Origin: Hymenobacter convexus
GTDB taxonomy: Bacteria > Bacteroidota > Bacteroidia > Cytophagales > Hymenobacteraceae
NCBI RefSeq assembly: GCF_030580955.1
Contig: NZ_JAUQON010000016.1
Span: 1 to 64,000, forward strand
Direction of reading: 5' to 3'
DNA: 64,000 bases
Below the pieces are notes generated by a model. It did no database searches, had not been told where the DNA came from, and worked only from the letters and a program-made list of their open reading frames with translations. Both the position numbers and the translations under genes were made by a program. Below, piece after piece: positions 42,053 to 49,699 of this stretch (positions are counted from its first letter, which is position 1; the number at the start of each line of letters is the position of its first letter).

Positions 42053-42985
42053 CTATCGTCCCCGCTTTCCCCGCGACGAGAGCAGCCAAAGGCCACCGGC
42101 TAGCAGCGCCAGTGCGGTTGCCACGACGGCCGCCTTCGGCAAAGTCGGTGCCGCCACTTCTGATTTTGACAAAGCAATGGATTCATCGGTGAAGGGCTGG
42201 CGGCTGGTGGCGGCCAGAATCAGGCGCGTGGCTTCGGCGGGCTGGTCCCACTGTGGGAAGTGGCCGCAGTGCTCGAACCAATACAAGCGCGCATCCGGGA
42301 ACTTCGCCAGGGCCAGTTTCGACTGGCTGGGTAGGCACACCCGGTCCTGCCGGCCCCAGCCAATGACCAGCGGCCCGGGGATGCTGCCCTTGGGCGCGGG
42401 CTGCTGCACCTCGCCGTGCGCCAACTGGTCGAGCAATTCGTCAAAGGCGGGCGAGTGGGCGAAGGTGTACATCTCGTCGATGGCCTGCTGCGAATCTACG
42501 GCCCAGGGGCGGGCCGAAAACTGCGGGAGCAACACCGTGCGGCCCACCGCCGAGCCGGCCAGGGCGGGCATCACCGGCTGCAGGGCCTTCACCAGCTTTA
42601 CCGACAGGTCCACCGAGTGGTAGAAAAAAGGAATCTGCCAGCCCTGCCAAAATCCGCCCGGGTCCAGCGAAACCACGGCGCCGAGTACACCGCCGCGCCG
42701 GGCCAGCTCCAGCACCAGCCGCGCGCCCATCGAACTGCCCACGGCATCAATCCCGAGCAGGTCATGTTGAGTGAGAAAGGACGTCACCGCGTCGGCCAAG
42801 GTGGCGATGGAGTTTTCGCCGGTCATCTTGGGAGTTTCGCCGTGGCCGGGCAAGTCCACGGCGATGACGTCGCGCTCGGCGGCCAGCGCGTCGATGATGG
42901 TATTCCAGGACCGCCAACTGCCGCCGATGCCATGGACTAGTAACAGGGGGCGGCCGGTGCCGCGGCGGACAAAATGCAAATCCAT
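42053..42985 (-). CDS. Alpha/beta hydrolase with C-terminal membrane tail
   Basis: This 310-residue hydrolase has the oxyanion motif LLLVHGIGGS, nucleophile Ser in GSSMGA, an acid in GRQDRVC and the catalytic His in CGHFPQWDQP. It ends in a single hydrophobic helix (KAAVVATALALLAGGLWLL) and a basic tail (SSRGKRGR), so it is likely anchored by its C-terminus to the inner membrane, which is uncommon in this family. The substrate is unknown. Confidence 0.87.
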   Translation of the reverse strand: MDLHFVRRGTGRPLLLVHGIGGSWRSWNTIIDALAAERDVIAVDLPGHGETPKMTGENSIATLADAVTSFLTQHDLLGIDAVGSSMGARLVLELARRGGVLGAVVSLDPGGFWQGWQIPFFYHSVDLSVKLVKALQPVMPALAGSAVGRTVLLPQFSARPWAVDSQQAIDEMYTFAHSPAFDELLDQLAHGEVQQPAPKGSIPGPLVIGWGRQDRVCLPSQSKLALAKFPDARLYWFEHCGHFPQWDQPAEATRLILAATSRQPFTDESIALSKSEVAAPTLPKAAVVATALALLAGGLWLLSSRGKRGR

Positions 42986-43259
42986 AAACGGAAGAATGAA
43001 AACGGGTGAAAAAGAACGTACAGCCCTGTAACAGCCGACCTCCCGAAACGGCTGAACGAAGCAGGCCCAAAAACGAAATACTGCCCCTAAGGCCCGCAAG
43101 CTGCAGGTTGACGCTCTGGCCTTTCAATGGCCCGTCAGCCTAGCCTTTCCGGACGGTTGGGAGTACAAACAACCGATTCGAGAGACTTGGCTGCGGGTTC
43201 TGCAACCGCCACAGTGGATTTTGTGGCCTGAATGCTAATCATTGATAGCGGGCATTAGG

Positions 43260-44024
43260 CTACCCCACCAGATGAATGCGGTTTTTCAATTCGTCCTTGG
43301 ATGAACGGCTGACGGGCACGTAGTCCTCGCCGAGCAAAACGCTACTCTCCTCATAAGCCTGTACACGGTCCAGATTCACGATATAGGAGCGGTGGGTTTT
43401 AAAGAATTGGTCAGGCAGCTTCTGCTCCAGCTCTTTCATCGTGGAATCGAACACGAACTTTTCCCGCACCGTGTGCATCCGCACGAAATTCTGCAGGGCT
43501 TCGAAATAGAGAATATCGGCGAGCAGCACCTTAACGTGGCCGGAGCCCTTGCGCACAAACAGGTAGTCCTTGAACTTGGGACAGCGCTCGGCCGCTCCCA
43601 ACACCTCCGTGTCGGCGGCATTGGCGTTGTCTAGGACGGGGCCGGTGGGGCCGGCCTGATAGGCATTGTAAAGGGCCAGCTCGACCTGCACCCGCAGCGA
43701 ATCATCGGTGAAGGGCTTGACCAAGTAGCCGTAGGGCTGGGCCAGCTTGGCGCGGTTCAGGGTGTCGGCGTCGGAGCGTGCCGTAAGGAACACCACTGGT
43801 ACAGCAAACTGCCGACGAATGAGTAAGGCGGCCGCTATGCCGTCGCAGTCGCCGGCAATGTTGATGTCCATCAGCACCAGTTCTACGGGCTGCGTGGCCA
43901 GCACGCGCAGGGCTTCGTCGCTGTTGTCGACGGGTTCGAGTGGAGTGTGGCCGAGACGAACCAGCGTGCGTTCTATCTCAGCGGCAATAAGCAATTCATC
44001 TTCAACTATGAGAATGGTAGACAT
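43260..44024 (-). CDS. LytTR-family response regulator
   Basis: This 254-residue protein has a receiver domain (LIVEDELLIAAEIE, phospho-Asp in LMDINIAGDCDG, Lys in LVKPFTDDS) and a C-terminal LytTR domain (ILYFEALQNFVRMHT, FKTHRSYIVNLDRV, PVSRSSKDEL). It is downstream of the TPR histidine kinase by 32 bases and is its likely partner. Start ATG at 44024. Confidence 0.92.
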   Translation of the reverse strand: MSTILIVEDELLIAAEIERTLVRLGHTPLEPVDNSDEALRVLATQPVELVLMDINIAGDCDGIAAALLIRRQFAVPVVFLTARSDADTLNRAKLAQPYGYLVKPFTDDSLRVQVELALYNAYQAGPTGPVLDNANAADTEVLGAAERCPKFKDYLFVRKGSGHVKVLLADILYFEALQNFVRMHTVREKFVFDSTMKELEQKLPDQFFKTHRSYIVNLDRVQAYEESSVLLGEDYVPVSRSSKDELKNRIHLVG

Positions 44025-44056
44025 AGGGTGGGATAAAGGACACGACGCAAGGCTCG

Positions 44057-45925
44057 TCATTCACGAGTAACCTCCATGCGTGTGCCCGTGGGAAAGGAAC
44101 GGGTCACCGACAGCTTCGCTTTCAGCTGTTTGGTGAGCGTGCGGACCAGCTGCATGCCCAGGGAATGGGCCTTCGCCGGCGCGTCCTCGGCCGGCATTCC
44201 GGCCCCGTCATCGACGATAACGAGCTGAAAGCCGGTGGGGCGGCTGGCGAAGGAAACGTGCAGGTGGCCCTCGGGAAGGCCCCGAAAAGCGTGCTTGTAC
44301 GCATTGGTCACCAATTCGTTCACCACCAAGCCCAGCGTGCTGGCCTCTTTGGGGCTCATGATTACCGGGGCCAAGTCCGAACTCAGCTGGATGGTTTGCT
44401 CGGGCGTAGTAAGCGCCGTTTTCAGAGAATCAAGTAGTTCGCGCAGATACTGGTCCATGCGTACTTCGGCCAGATTATCGGCTTGATACAAGAATTCATG
44501 GACCAAAGCCATGCTCTGAATTCTTACCCGGCTGGCATCCAGCGCGGCCACCAACGCGGGTTCGGGCAGGGTGGCGGCCTGCCAGCCAAGCAGGCCGCTC
44601 ACCAGCTGCAGGTTGTTTTTCACCCGGTGGTGAATTTCCTGCAGCAGCACCTCCTTTTCGGCTACGGACCGGCAGTTAGCCTGATTGGCCACGGCCAGCA
44701 GGGCTTTCTGCCGCCGCAGCCGCCAGTACAGCCAGCTGCCCACCCCGATGGTCGTGGTCAGCCCGCCCAGCAGCAGCCACAGCGAGTGCAGCTGCGCCCG
44801 CTGGCTACGCTGCTCAAACTCGGCGGCCCGCTTCTGCTCAGTGAGCAGCTTCACGTCGTAGCGCACCTGCAGCTGGGCCAGCGCCTGCGCCTTGTCGCCG
44901 TTGAAGAGGGAGTCACGCAGGTTCTGGGCCCGGTTGTCAAGGTCGAAGGAGCGGCGCATCTGACCCTGGTCGGCATGCGCCCAGGCCAGGTTGGCCAACG
45001 CGTCGGCCTCGTAATCGGGCATCTTCAGCTCGCGGGCCAGGGTGAGGGCCAATTCCGCCATCCGCTGCGATATTGCCGGCTGTTCTTGCAGCCGGTACAC
45101 GCGGGCCAGCGCCAGCGCCGAACTGGCCGTCTGGGGCCGAAACCCGTGGCGCTGCATGACGCGTAGCGCCCGATTCATGTTCGTGGCCGCCGAATCCAGT
45201 GTGGCCCTGCTTTGGGGTTGAATCATGGCGTACACCTCGCCCCGGAACTGGTACACGTAGCCCAGGCCCCGGGCGTCTTTCGCCCGCTGCATGTATGGCA
45301 GGGCCCGGGTCGCATAGTGCAGCACCGAGTCGTAGCGCTGCATCACCAGAAAGGTGTTGGCCAGGTTGAGTAGCAGGCCGCCCCGCTCGCGGGGTAGAAC
45401 GTTTCCCACGGCCCCTTGCTGCTGGTAAGCCTGCCGCATGTATTTCAGGCCCCCGGTCACGTCTTTGGTGTCTACCGATACCAGGCCCATGCACTGCGTG
45501 AAGCGCCACTCGTCGGGTAGCCGGTGCACCCTGGCCACGCCGGCCCCCTCCTGGCTGTACCGCATGGCGGCCACGTAGTCGGCCGCCCGCTCACAGTTCA
45601 CCACCAGCTGGTACAAGCCATCGGCCACGCGCGGCCAGTCCCGCCGGTGACGGGCCAGCTGCACGGCCTGCTCCCCTACCCGGCGGGCCTCCGGCTCATC
45701 CTGCGCAAATAGCGCGTCACTTAAAGCGCGCAGCGTCTGAAACCGGACCGAGTCCGGCAGTTGCCGCCGCCGGGCCACCTCGCGCAGCGAGTCAACGGTG
45801 GCGCTGTCCCCGGACGAGGTCAGACTGTTTTCGGCCGGCAAACCAGTTGCGCGGGCTACCGTACCGGCCCACAGCAGGGCCAGCACGGTCAAACGCTTAC
45901 CGCCCGCCACGTCGCTTCGACGCAC
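44057..45925 (-). CDS. TPR-containing histidine kinase (HisKA_2 type)
   Basis: This protein of about 622 residues has a signal sequence and a periplasmic TPR-like region (residues about 45-365, e.g. LLNLANTFLVMQRYDSVLHYATRAL). A transmembrane helix (near 380-400) is followed by the HisKA_2 motif LLQEIHHRVKNNLQLVSGLLG and an HATPase_c-like end (VNELVTNAYKHAF, DDGAGMP). The start is GTG at 45925. This layout is common in Bacteroidota. It partners the LytTR regulator downstream. Confidence 0.9.
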   Translation of the reverse strand: MRRSDVAGGKRLTVLALLWAGTVARATGLPAENSLTSSGDSATVDSLREVARRRQLPDSVRFQTLRALSDALFAQDEPEARRVGEQAVQLARHRRDWPRVADGLYQLVVNCERAADYVAAMRYSQEGAGVARVHRLPDEWRFTQCMGLVSVDTKDVTGGLKYMRQAYQQQGAVGNVLPRERGGLLLNLANTFLVMQRYDSVLHYATRALPYMQRAKDARGLGYVYQFRGEVYAMIQPQSRATLDSAATNMNRALRVMQRHGFRPQTASSALALARVYRLQEQPAISQRMAELALTLARELKMPDYEADALANLAWAHADQGQMRRSFDLDNRAQNLRDSLFNGDKAQALAQLQVRYDVKLLTEQKRAAEFEQRSQRAQLHSLWLLLGGLTTTIGVGSWLYWRLRRQKALLAVANQANCRSVAEKEVLLQEIHHRVKNNLQLVSGLLGWQAATLPEPALVAALDASRVRIQSMALVHEFLYQADNLAEVRMDQYLRELLDSLKTALTTPEQTIQLSSDLAPVIMSPKEASTLGLVVNELVTNAYKHAFRGLPEGHLHVSFASRPTGFQLVIVDDGAGMPAEDAPAKAHSLGMQLVRTLTKQLKAKLSVTRSFPTGTRMEVTRE

Positions 45926-46045
45926 CTTGGGGGCTGTGAATGGAAGTACTGCTGCTGCGCATTGCTGGTAGAGAATAGGACCCCTCCCCTACCCTGCCCA
46001 GGTGGGCCGGCAGCGGAGGGATAGTTTGAAATAGGGATGGAAGAA

Positions 46046-46075
46046 CCGCCCGGCCCCCAATCGAGCCGGGCCGGC
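46046..46075 (-). terminator. Weak terminator after the tra-associated DNA-binding gene
   Basis: An imperfect GC-rich hairpin (GCCCGGCTC / GGCCGGGC on the minus strand) is followed by a short TTCTT run, 24 bases after the stop of the gene at 46099-46836. Confidence 0.35.
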
Positions 46076-46098
46076 GAAATAGCCCCTAACGGATACGC

Positions 46099-46836
46099 TT
46101 ACTTTTTGGGCGACATCATCTGGCGCAGCTGCCGCTGAAACGCTTTCTGAATCTGGGCCTCGTTCGCCGCCTTGAACTGGGCGAGGATGTTGTGAATAAC
46201 ATCAGTCGAGGAGGCCCCCCCACCCAGCAGCAGGCCCATCTGCTGGAAAAACTGCTGGTGGCTGGCCGTGATGCGAATCTGAAAGGTCTTCTTCTCCGCT
46301 GAATCCGCAAAGAGGGAAGTCAGGTCCAGCTTATCCTTGCCGTCCCCCGTGCCAGCTGGCATCGGCGCAGCTTCCACTTCCACCGCCTCTTCTTCCTCCT
46401 CATCTGCAACGGGTAGCACAGCCGCCGGAGCGGCCGGCGGTACCGGTGCCACCACGGCCGATGCTTTTTCTCCCTTTGGTTCTACTGGTACTGCACTGGC
46501 GGCTGGCTCGGGAGCCGCAGCAAGCTGAGGCGCGGGCTCCGTGGCGGCAACGGGTGCGACCGGCACCGACGGTTCCAGTTTTGCTGCTGGGACCGCGGGC
46601 GCGGCTTCGACGGGCACCGCTGCCGCCTCCTGCACCGCTGCCGCCTCCGGGGCCGTAGCCGCCGGGGTGGGCGTAGCCTCCGGGGTGGGCGTAGCCTCCG
46701 GGGCCGGGGTGGGCAGTACGAAGGGCTGACTGGTCCCCATGTGGCTGATGGCCGCGACGGAGCCTGTCAGGCGGGCCAGCTCAGCCATTTGTTCTTCCGG
46801 GGTGAGTTTAGGTTTTTTGGTGGAGGCTTTGGCCAT
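46099..46836 (-). CDS. Putative DNA-binding partner of ParA (TraB/DUF3408-like)
   Basis: This 245-residue protein has a Lys-rich N-terminal segment, a long Pro/Ala/Glu linker with tandem EATPTP repeats (DNA repeat at about 46660-46710), and a C-terminal domain KTFQIRITASHQQFFQQMGLLLGGGASSTDVIHNIL that resembles a ribbon-helix-helix. In CTnDOT-type elements a DUF3408 protein follows the ParA-like TraA in the same way. It may bind the repeat array at 47713-48134. The family call is from architecture and order. Confidence 0.65.
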   Translation of the reverse strand: MAKASTKKPKLTPEEQMAELARLTGSVAAISHMGTSQPFVLPTPAPEATPTPEATPTPAATAPEAAAVQEAAAVPVEAAPAVPAAKLEPSVPVAPVAATEPAPQLAAAPEPAASAVPVEPKGEKASAVVAPVPPAAPAAVLPVADEEEEEAVEVEAAPMPAGTGDGKDKLDLTSLFADSAEKKTFQIRITASHQQFFQQMGLLLGGGASSTDVIHNILAQFKAANEAQIQKAFQRQLRQMMSPKK

Positions 46837-46897
46837 GATGAAGGAGGATGCAGGCTTGAAATTTTAAAGGGAAAGCAGCGGCGGATGGGCCGTGAGG

Positions 46898-47683
46898 CTA
46901 CGCGCCGGGGGCTGACTCGACAGCCGGGGCCGTAAACGCAATGGTTTTACCCGAGGGCGTAACGGCCCCCTCTCCTACCACGAGGGTAAGGATTTCCAGA
47001 ATGAGCTGGCCCAAACCGAGCCGGCTGAGGTCGCGCTCTGGTAGCGGAAACATCGTGGAGCGGTTTTCCTTGTAAGTCATCAGTAGCTCCACCCGGCTTT
47101 TGAGCAAGGGCAGCCCTTTCTCCTGAAACAGCTCCTCCGTCTTGTCATAAATCCCCTTTTTCTCGGACTTCACGAACTTGTTCCAGAAGGCGTAGAAGCC
47201 CAGTAGGTTGGAGTCTTCATCGCGGGCCTGCACGAACTGACCCAGAATGCCCATGTAGGACATGGTGGAAGCAATTGAGCCCTTGTCCGGCTCAATCGGC
47301 AGGAAAATGTAGTCCACCAGCCGGAGCAGTTCGGGGAGCCCCACCACGTTCACCGTGCCGGGCGTATCCACCAGGATGAAATCATAGTCCTGCTCAAACA
47401 ATCCCTCGATGGAACTCACGGCTTTTTCCACGCTGGAAATGATAACCGGATACGGCGGGATGCCCTGCTTCAGCAGGCGGGCCTGAAACGGCGCTTCCGA
47501 CTGCAGCCGGTTCTGCTCTTCAAGGCGGTAGGCGTGCAGGGAGTTCTGCGGGTAGTCGCAGTCCACCATGGCCACCTTGTAGCCATAGTAGTAGCACAGC
47601 GCAGAGGCCATGTGCGTGCCGATGGTCGACTTACCAGCGCCTCCCTTCTGGGTGGCAAATGCGAGTACGTGGGGTTGATTCAT
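46898..47683 (-). CDS. ParA/MinD-type ATPase (TraA-like)
   Basis: This 261-residue ATPase has a deviant Walker A ATQKGGAGKSTIGTH near residue 10, Walker A' DCDYPQNSLH, and Walker B FILVDTPGTVNVVG. It would segregate or position the element's DNA, or act as TraA of the conjugation operon. It is transcribed from the side of the octamer repeats and lies 61 bases ahead of its presumed DNA-binding partner. The start at 47683 (MNQPHVLAFATQKGG) gives the normal ParA N-terminus. Confidence 0.92.
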   Translation of the reverse strand: MNQPHVLAFATQKGGAGKSTIGTHMASALCYYYGYKVAMVDCDYPQNSLHAYRLEEQNRLQSEAPFQARLLKQGIPPYPVIISSVEKAVSSIEGLFEQDYDFILVDTPGTVNVVGLPELLRLVDYIFLPIEPDKGSIASTMSYMGILGQFVQARDEDSNLLGFYAFWNKFVKSEKKGIYDKTEELFQEKGLPLLKSRVELLMTYKENRSTMFPLPERDLSRLGLGQLILEILTLVVGEGAVTPSGKTIAFTAPAVESAPGA

Positions 47684-47712
47684 GCGAAGGGCCAGAGGGT
47701 TTGAAGATGTTA

Positions 47713-48134
47713 GTTGCAAAGTGGCGTTGTGGCATAGCCACTTAGGTGCAATGGTGCAACGCAATAAAGTTGCTTTGTTGCAAAAAGTGAAAGTTGCCTA
47801 GTTTCAAAGTTGCAAAACAACAAAGGTTGGATGCGACAATGTTGTTTAGTTGTAATGTGGCGAAGGTAATTAGTTGTATTGTTGCAAAGCAACTTTATGG
47901 CAAAAATTTGTAAAGAGGCTGTGTGGTAAAGTTGCAAAGTTGTTTTGGTGTATTGGTGCAATCAATCAAATCTTCGGGCGCAGTATATTCTGTCCTGTCT
48001 CAAGTTGTATAGTTGCAAAGGTGCAATGGGATAATGTGGCAGAATTAACCAGGAGATGATGTATGTAATAAAGACAAAATTGTTGAAACCATATGGTGTA
48101 AAGTTGCAAAGGTTTAAAGTTGCATTGTGGCATA
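47713..48134. repeat. AT-rich array of degenerate 8-bp repeats, consensus GTTGCAAA
   Basis: From 47713 the sequence can be cut into consecutive octamers, most beginning G[TG][TG]G: GTTGCAAA, GTGGCGTT, GTGGCATA and so on, through 47928. After a 2-base phase shift it continues at 47931-47962, and again at 48004-48043 and 48095-48134. GTTGCAAA itself occurs at 47713, 47777, 47809, 47881, 47931, 48012 and 48103. The array is much richer in AT than the genes around it. It lies between parA and the mob genes, the place expected for a partition centromere or replication/transfer origin. Confidence 0.8.
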
Positions 48135-48204
48135 ACTCACTAAGCCTAGCCCTAGTCCTAGCACCGTGCAACGCCCCCGTTCCAATAGCTCGTTCATCGT
48201 CCAG

Positions 48205-48282
48205 CAAGCCATGTCATTGTCCGGACAAACTTCGTTTGCCCGATTCAATGATACCGCCAAGTTCGCAGGCTCACATGGCTTG
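48205..48282. other. Candidate oriT: three nested inverted repeats upstream of the mob genes
   Basis: The outer arms are CAAGCCATGT (48205-48214) and ACATGGCTTG (48273-48282). The middle arms are TCATTG (48214-48219) and CAATGA (48246-48251). The inner hairpin is CAAAC-TTC-GTTTG (48226-48238), followed by CCC. A TCCGGA palindrome lies at 48220-48225. Relaxase origins typically show such hairpins next to the nic site and close to the mobilisation genes. The mobC-like gene starts 90 bases further on. Confidence 0.5.
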
Positions 48283-48371
48283 GCTTGCTAGTTTAGCGTA
48301 TAGCAACTAGTGATTCAAAATTCTAAAGTAGTTTTAGTAAACCTCGGTAATCTAATGTCACGAGAATCATC

Positions 48372-48695
48372 ATGGAACCAGATAAGCAAGCCGAAATTAA
48401 CGTTGAAGCAGGCCGTACTTTGCGTATTGACGTGCGGGTAAGTCCGGATGAGAAAAAGGATTTGCAGGCAAAAGCAACGGCCGCCGGCTACAAAAAAGTG
48501 TCGGCTTATTTACGTGACGTAGGCCGGGGGGTGGAGGTCAAAGAAAATATCCCGCCGGAGCTGCGACGGCAACTGGTAGGTATCGGTACTAACCTGAATC
48601 AGATAGTTCGACTGGCGCAGGCTGGTAAGTCCTTTAGTTCCCACGAAGCTCAGTTAGTACAGGCGCTGGCCATTATCAGAGGGTACTTAGTATGA
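48372..48695 (+). CDS. MobC-type relaxosome accessory protein
   Basis: This 107-residue protein has an N-terminal ribbon-helix-helix-like segment (LRIDVRVSPDEKKDLQAKATAAGYKKVSAYLRDVGRG) and the MobC signature LRRQLVGIGTNLNQIVRLA. It would bind oriT and help the relaxase nick it. It overlaps the relaxase gene by four bases (ATGA). Confidence 0.9.
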   Translation: MEPDKQAEINVEAGRTLRIDVRVSPDEKKDLQAKATAAGYKKVSAYLRDVGRGVEVKENIPPELRRQLVGIGTNLNQIVRLAQAGKSFSSHEAQLVQALAIIRGYLV

Positions 48696-49564
48696 TTGCA
48701 AAGACCACCACCGGCAATGACTTCGAGGGGGCACTAACCTATGGTGCGGGGCAGCGCCAGGGCCGTGGCAAGGAGCCGGGGGAGGCCCCGCTTTTGGTCG
48801 TGGCTAATCTGATTCCGGGTACTCCCAGGGAGATGGCCCAGGATATGCGGGCGGTGGCAGCGCAGAGCAAAAAGATTCAGAAGCCGGTATGGCACACCGT
48901 GCTCTCGTGGAAGGCGGGGGAGGTGGTGAGCCAGGCGCAGAAAGTGGCCGCCGCCCAGCGGTATTGTGAGCTGATTGGTGCGCCCATTGACCGGCACCAG
49001 GTGGTGGTTTATGAGCACCGGGATAAGAAGCACGCGCACGTGCACATCTACCTGAACCGTGTGCCGATTGATGGAGGACCGGCGTTGCGGACGGATAATA
49101 ACTTCTACCGGCAACCGGCCATTACGCGGCAGATAAGCCAGGAACTGGGGATGGACCCCATCCCCGAGCGGCGGCGCAGCCTGCGGGCGCTGGACCCCAC
49201 GAAAGAGGCCGCGCGGGAGCAGGTCAGCCGGGCGTTGCAGCACTTACTCGCGCAAGCTGATAGGGGAGGGGAGGAATGGCTGGCTTTGCAATTGCAAAAA
49301 GAGCTGATTGGAGTTCGCTATACCCACGACAAGGGGGGCATACTTCGGGGTGTGAGTTTTGAACTGAATGGCGTGGCGGTCCGGGGGCAGGAGGTAGGCT
49401 ATAAAGGAGCGCAGCTACGCGAGGCATTGGCCGCGCTCGGGTTGCAGGCGGCGCTAGGGCCGGAAGTTGCGCGTGCGCCCGCCACGGACACGCCAGCCGT
49501 ACTGCCGAAGCCCAGTTGGCCAGAGCCGACGAAGCGCCCCCGCCGGAAAGGGCCCGCCCGGTAG
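48692..49564 (+). CDS. MobA/VirD2-family relaxase
   Basis: This 290-residue relaxase nicks oriT and leads the DNA strand into the recipient. The three-His metal motif HAHVHIYLNRV is near residue 113, and HRVVVY-like strand EHRDKK precedes it. MIAKTTTGNDFEGALTY is the usual N-terminus, with the nicking Tyr likely in ALTY. It is shorter than many MOB relaxases because it lacks a long C-terminal domain; it ends in a Pro/Lys/Arg-rich tail (EPTKRPRRKGPAR). It is coupled to the mobC-like gene. Confidence 0.9.
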   Translation: MIAKTTTGNDFEGALTYGAGQRQGRGKEPGEAPLLVVANLIPGTPREMAQDMRAVAAQSKKIQKPVWHTVLSWKAGEVVSQAQKVAAAQRYCELIGAPIDRHQVVVYEHRDKKHAHVHIYLNRVPIDGGPALRTDNNFYRQPAITRQISQELGMDPIPERRRSLRALDPTKEAAREQVSRALQHLLAQADRGGEEWLALQLQKELIGVRYTHDKGGILRGVSFELNGVAVRGQEVGYKGAQLREALAALGLQAALGPEVARAPATDTPAVLPKPSWPEPTKRPRRKGPAR

Positions 49565-49588
49565 CGGCCGGACGGGTAGGGCGGTTCA

Positions 49589-49668
49589 TTCGTGTGCCTG
49601 GCGTGCACCTCACCGCTGACTTTGGACCGCTCGTCAAATAATCCGCGCCGGGCGCTGCCGGCGGGGGT
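49589..49668 (+). promoter_or_regulatory. Conserved conjugation upstream element, copy 3, before the coupling protein gene
   Basis: TTCGTGTG (49589-49596), 7 bases, TGCACCTCAC (49604-49613), 17 bases, TCGTCAA (49631-49637): the same blocks and spacings as copies 1 and 2. The -7 position is less well kept, with TAAGTTGC (49668-49675) offset by one base from TAGGTTTG of the other copies. It lies after the relaxase stop, so the coupling protein may have its own promoter. Confidence 0.7.
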
Positions 49669-49699
49669 AAGTTGCTTGATTCACCAAGCGATTCAAGCG

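Noticed and set aside
47710..47961. Minus-strand open frame within the octamer repeats
   Set aside because: The peptide is only the translation of low-complexity repeats (Cys/Asn/Thr/Leu runs) with no start context.
47713..48134. CRISPR array
   Set aside because: Units are 8 bp, degenerate and contiguous without spacers; no cas genes are present.
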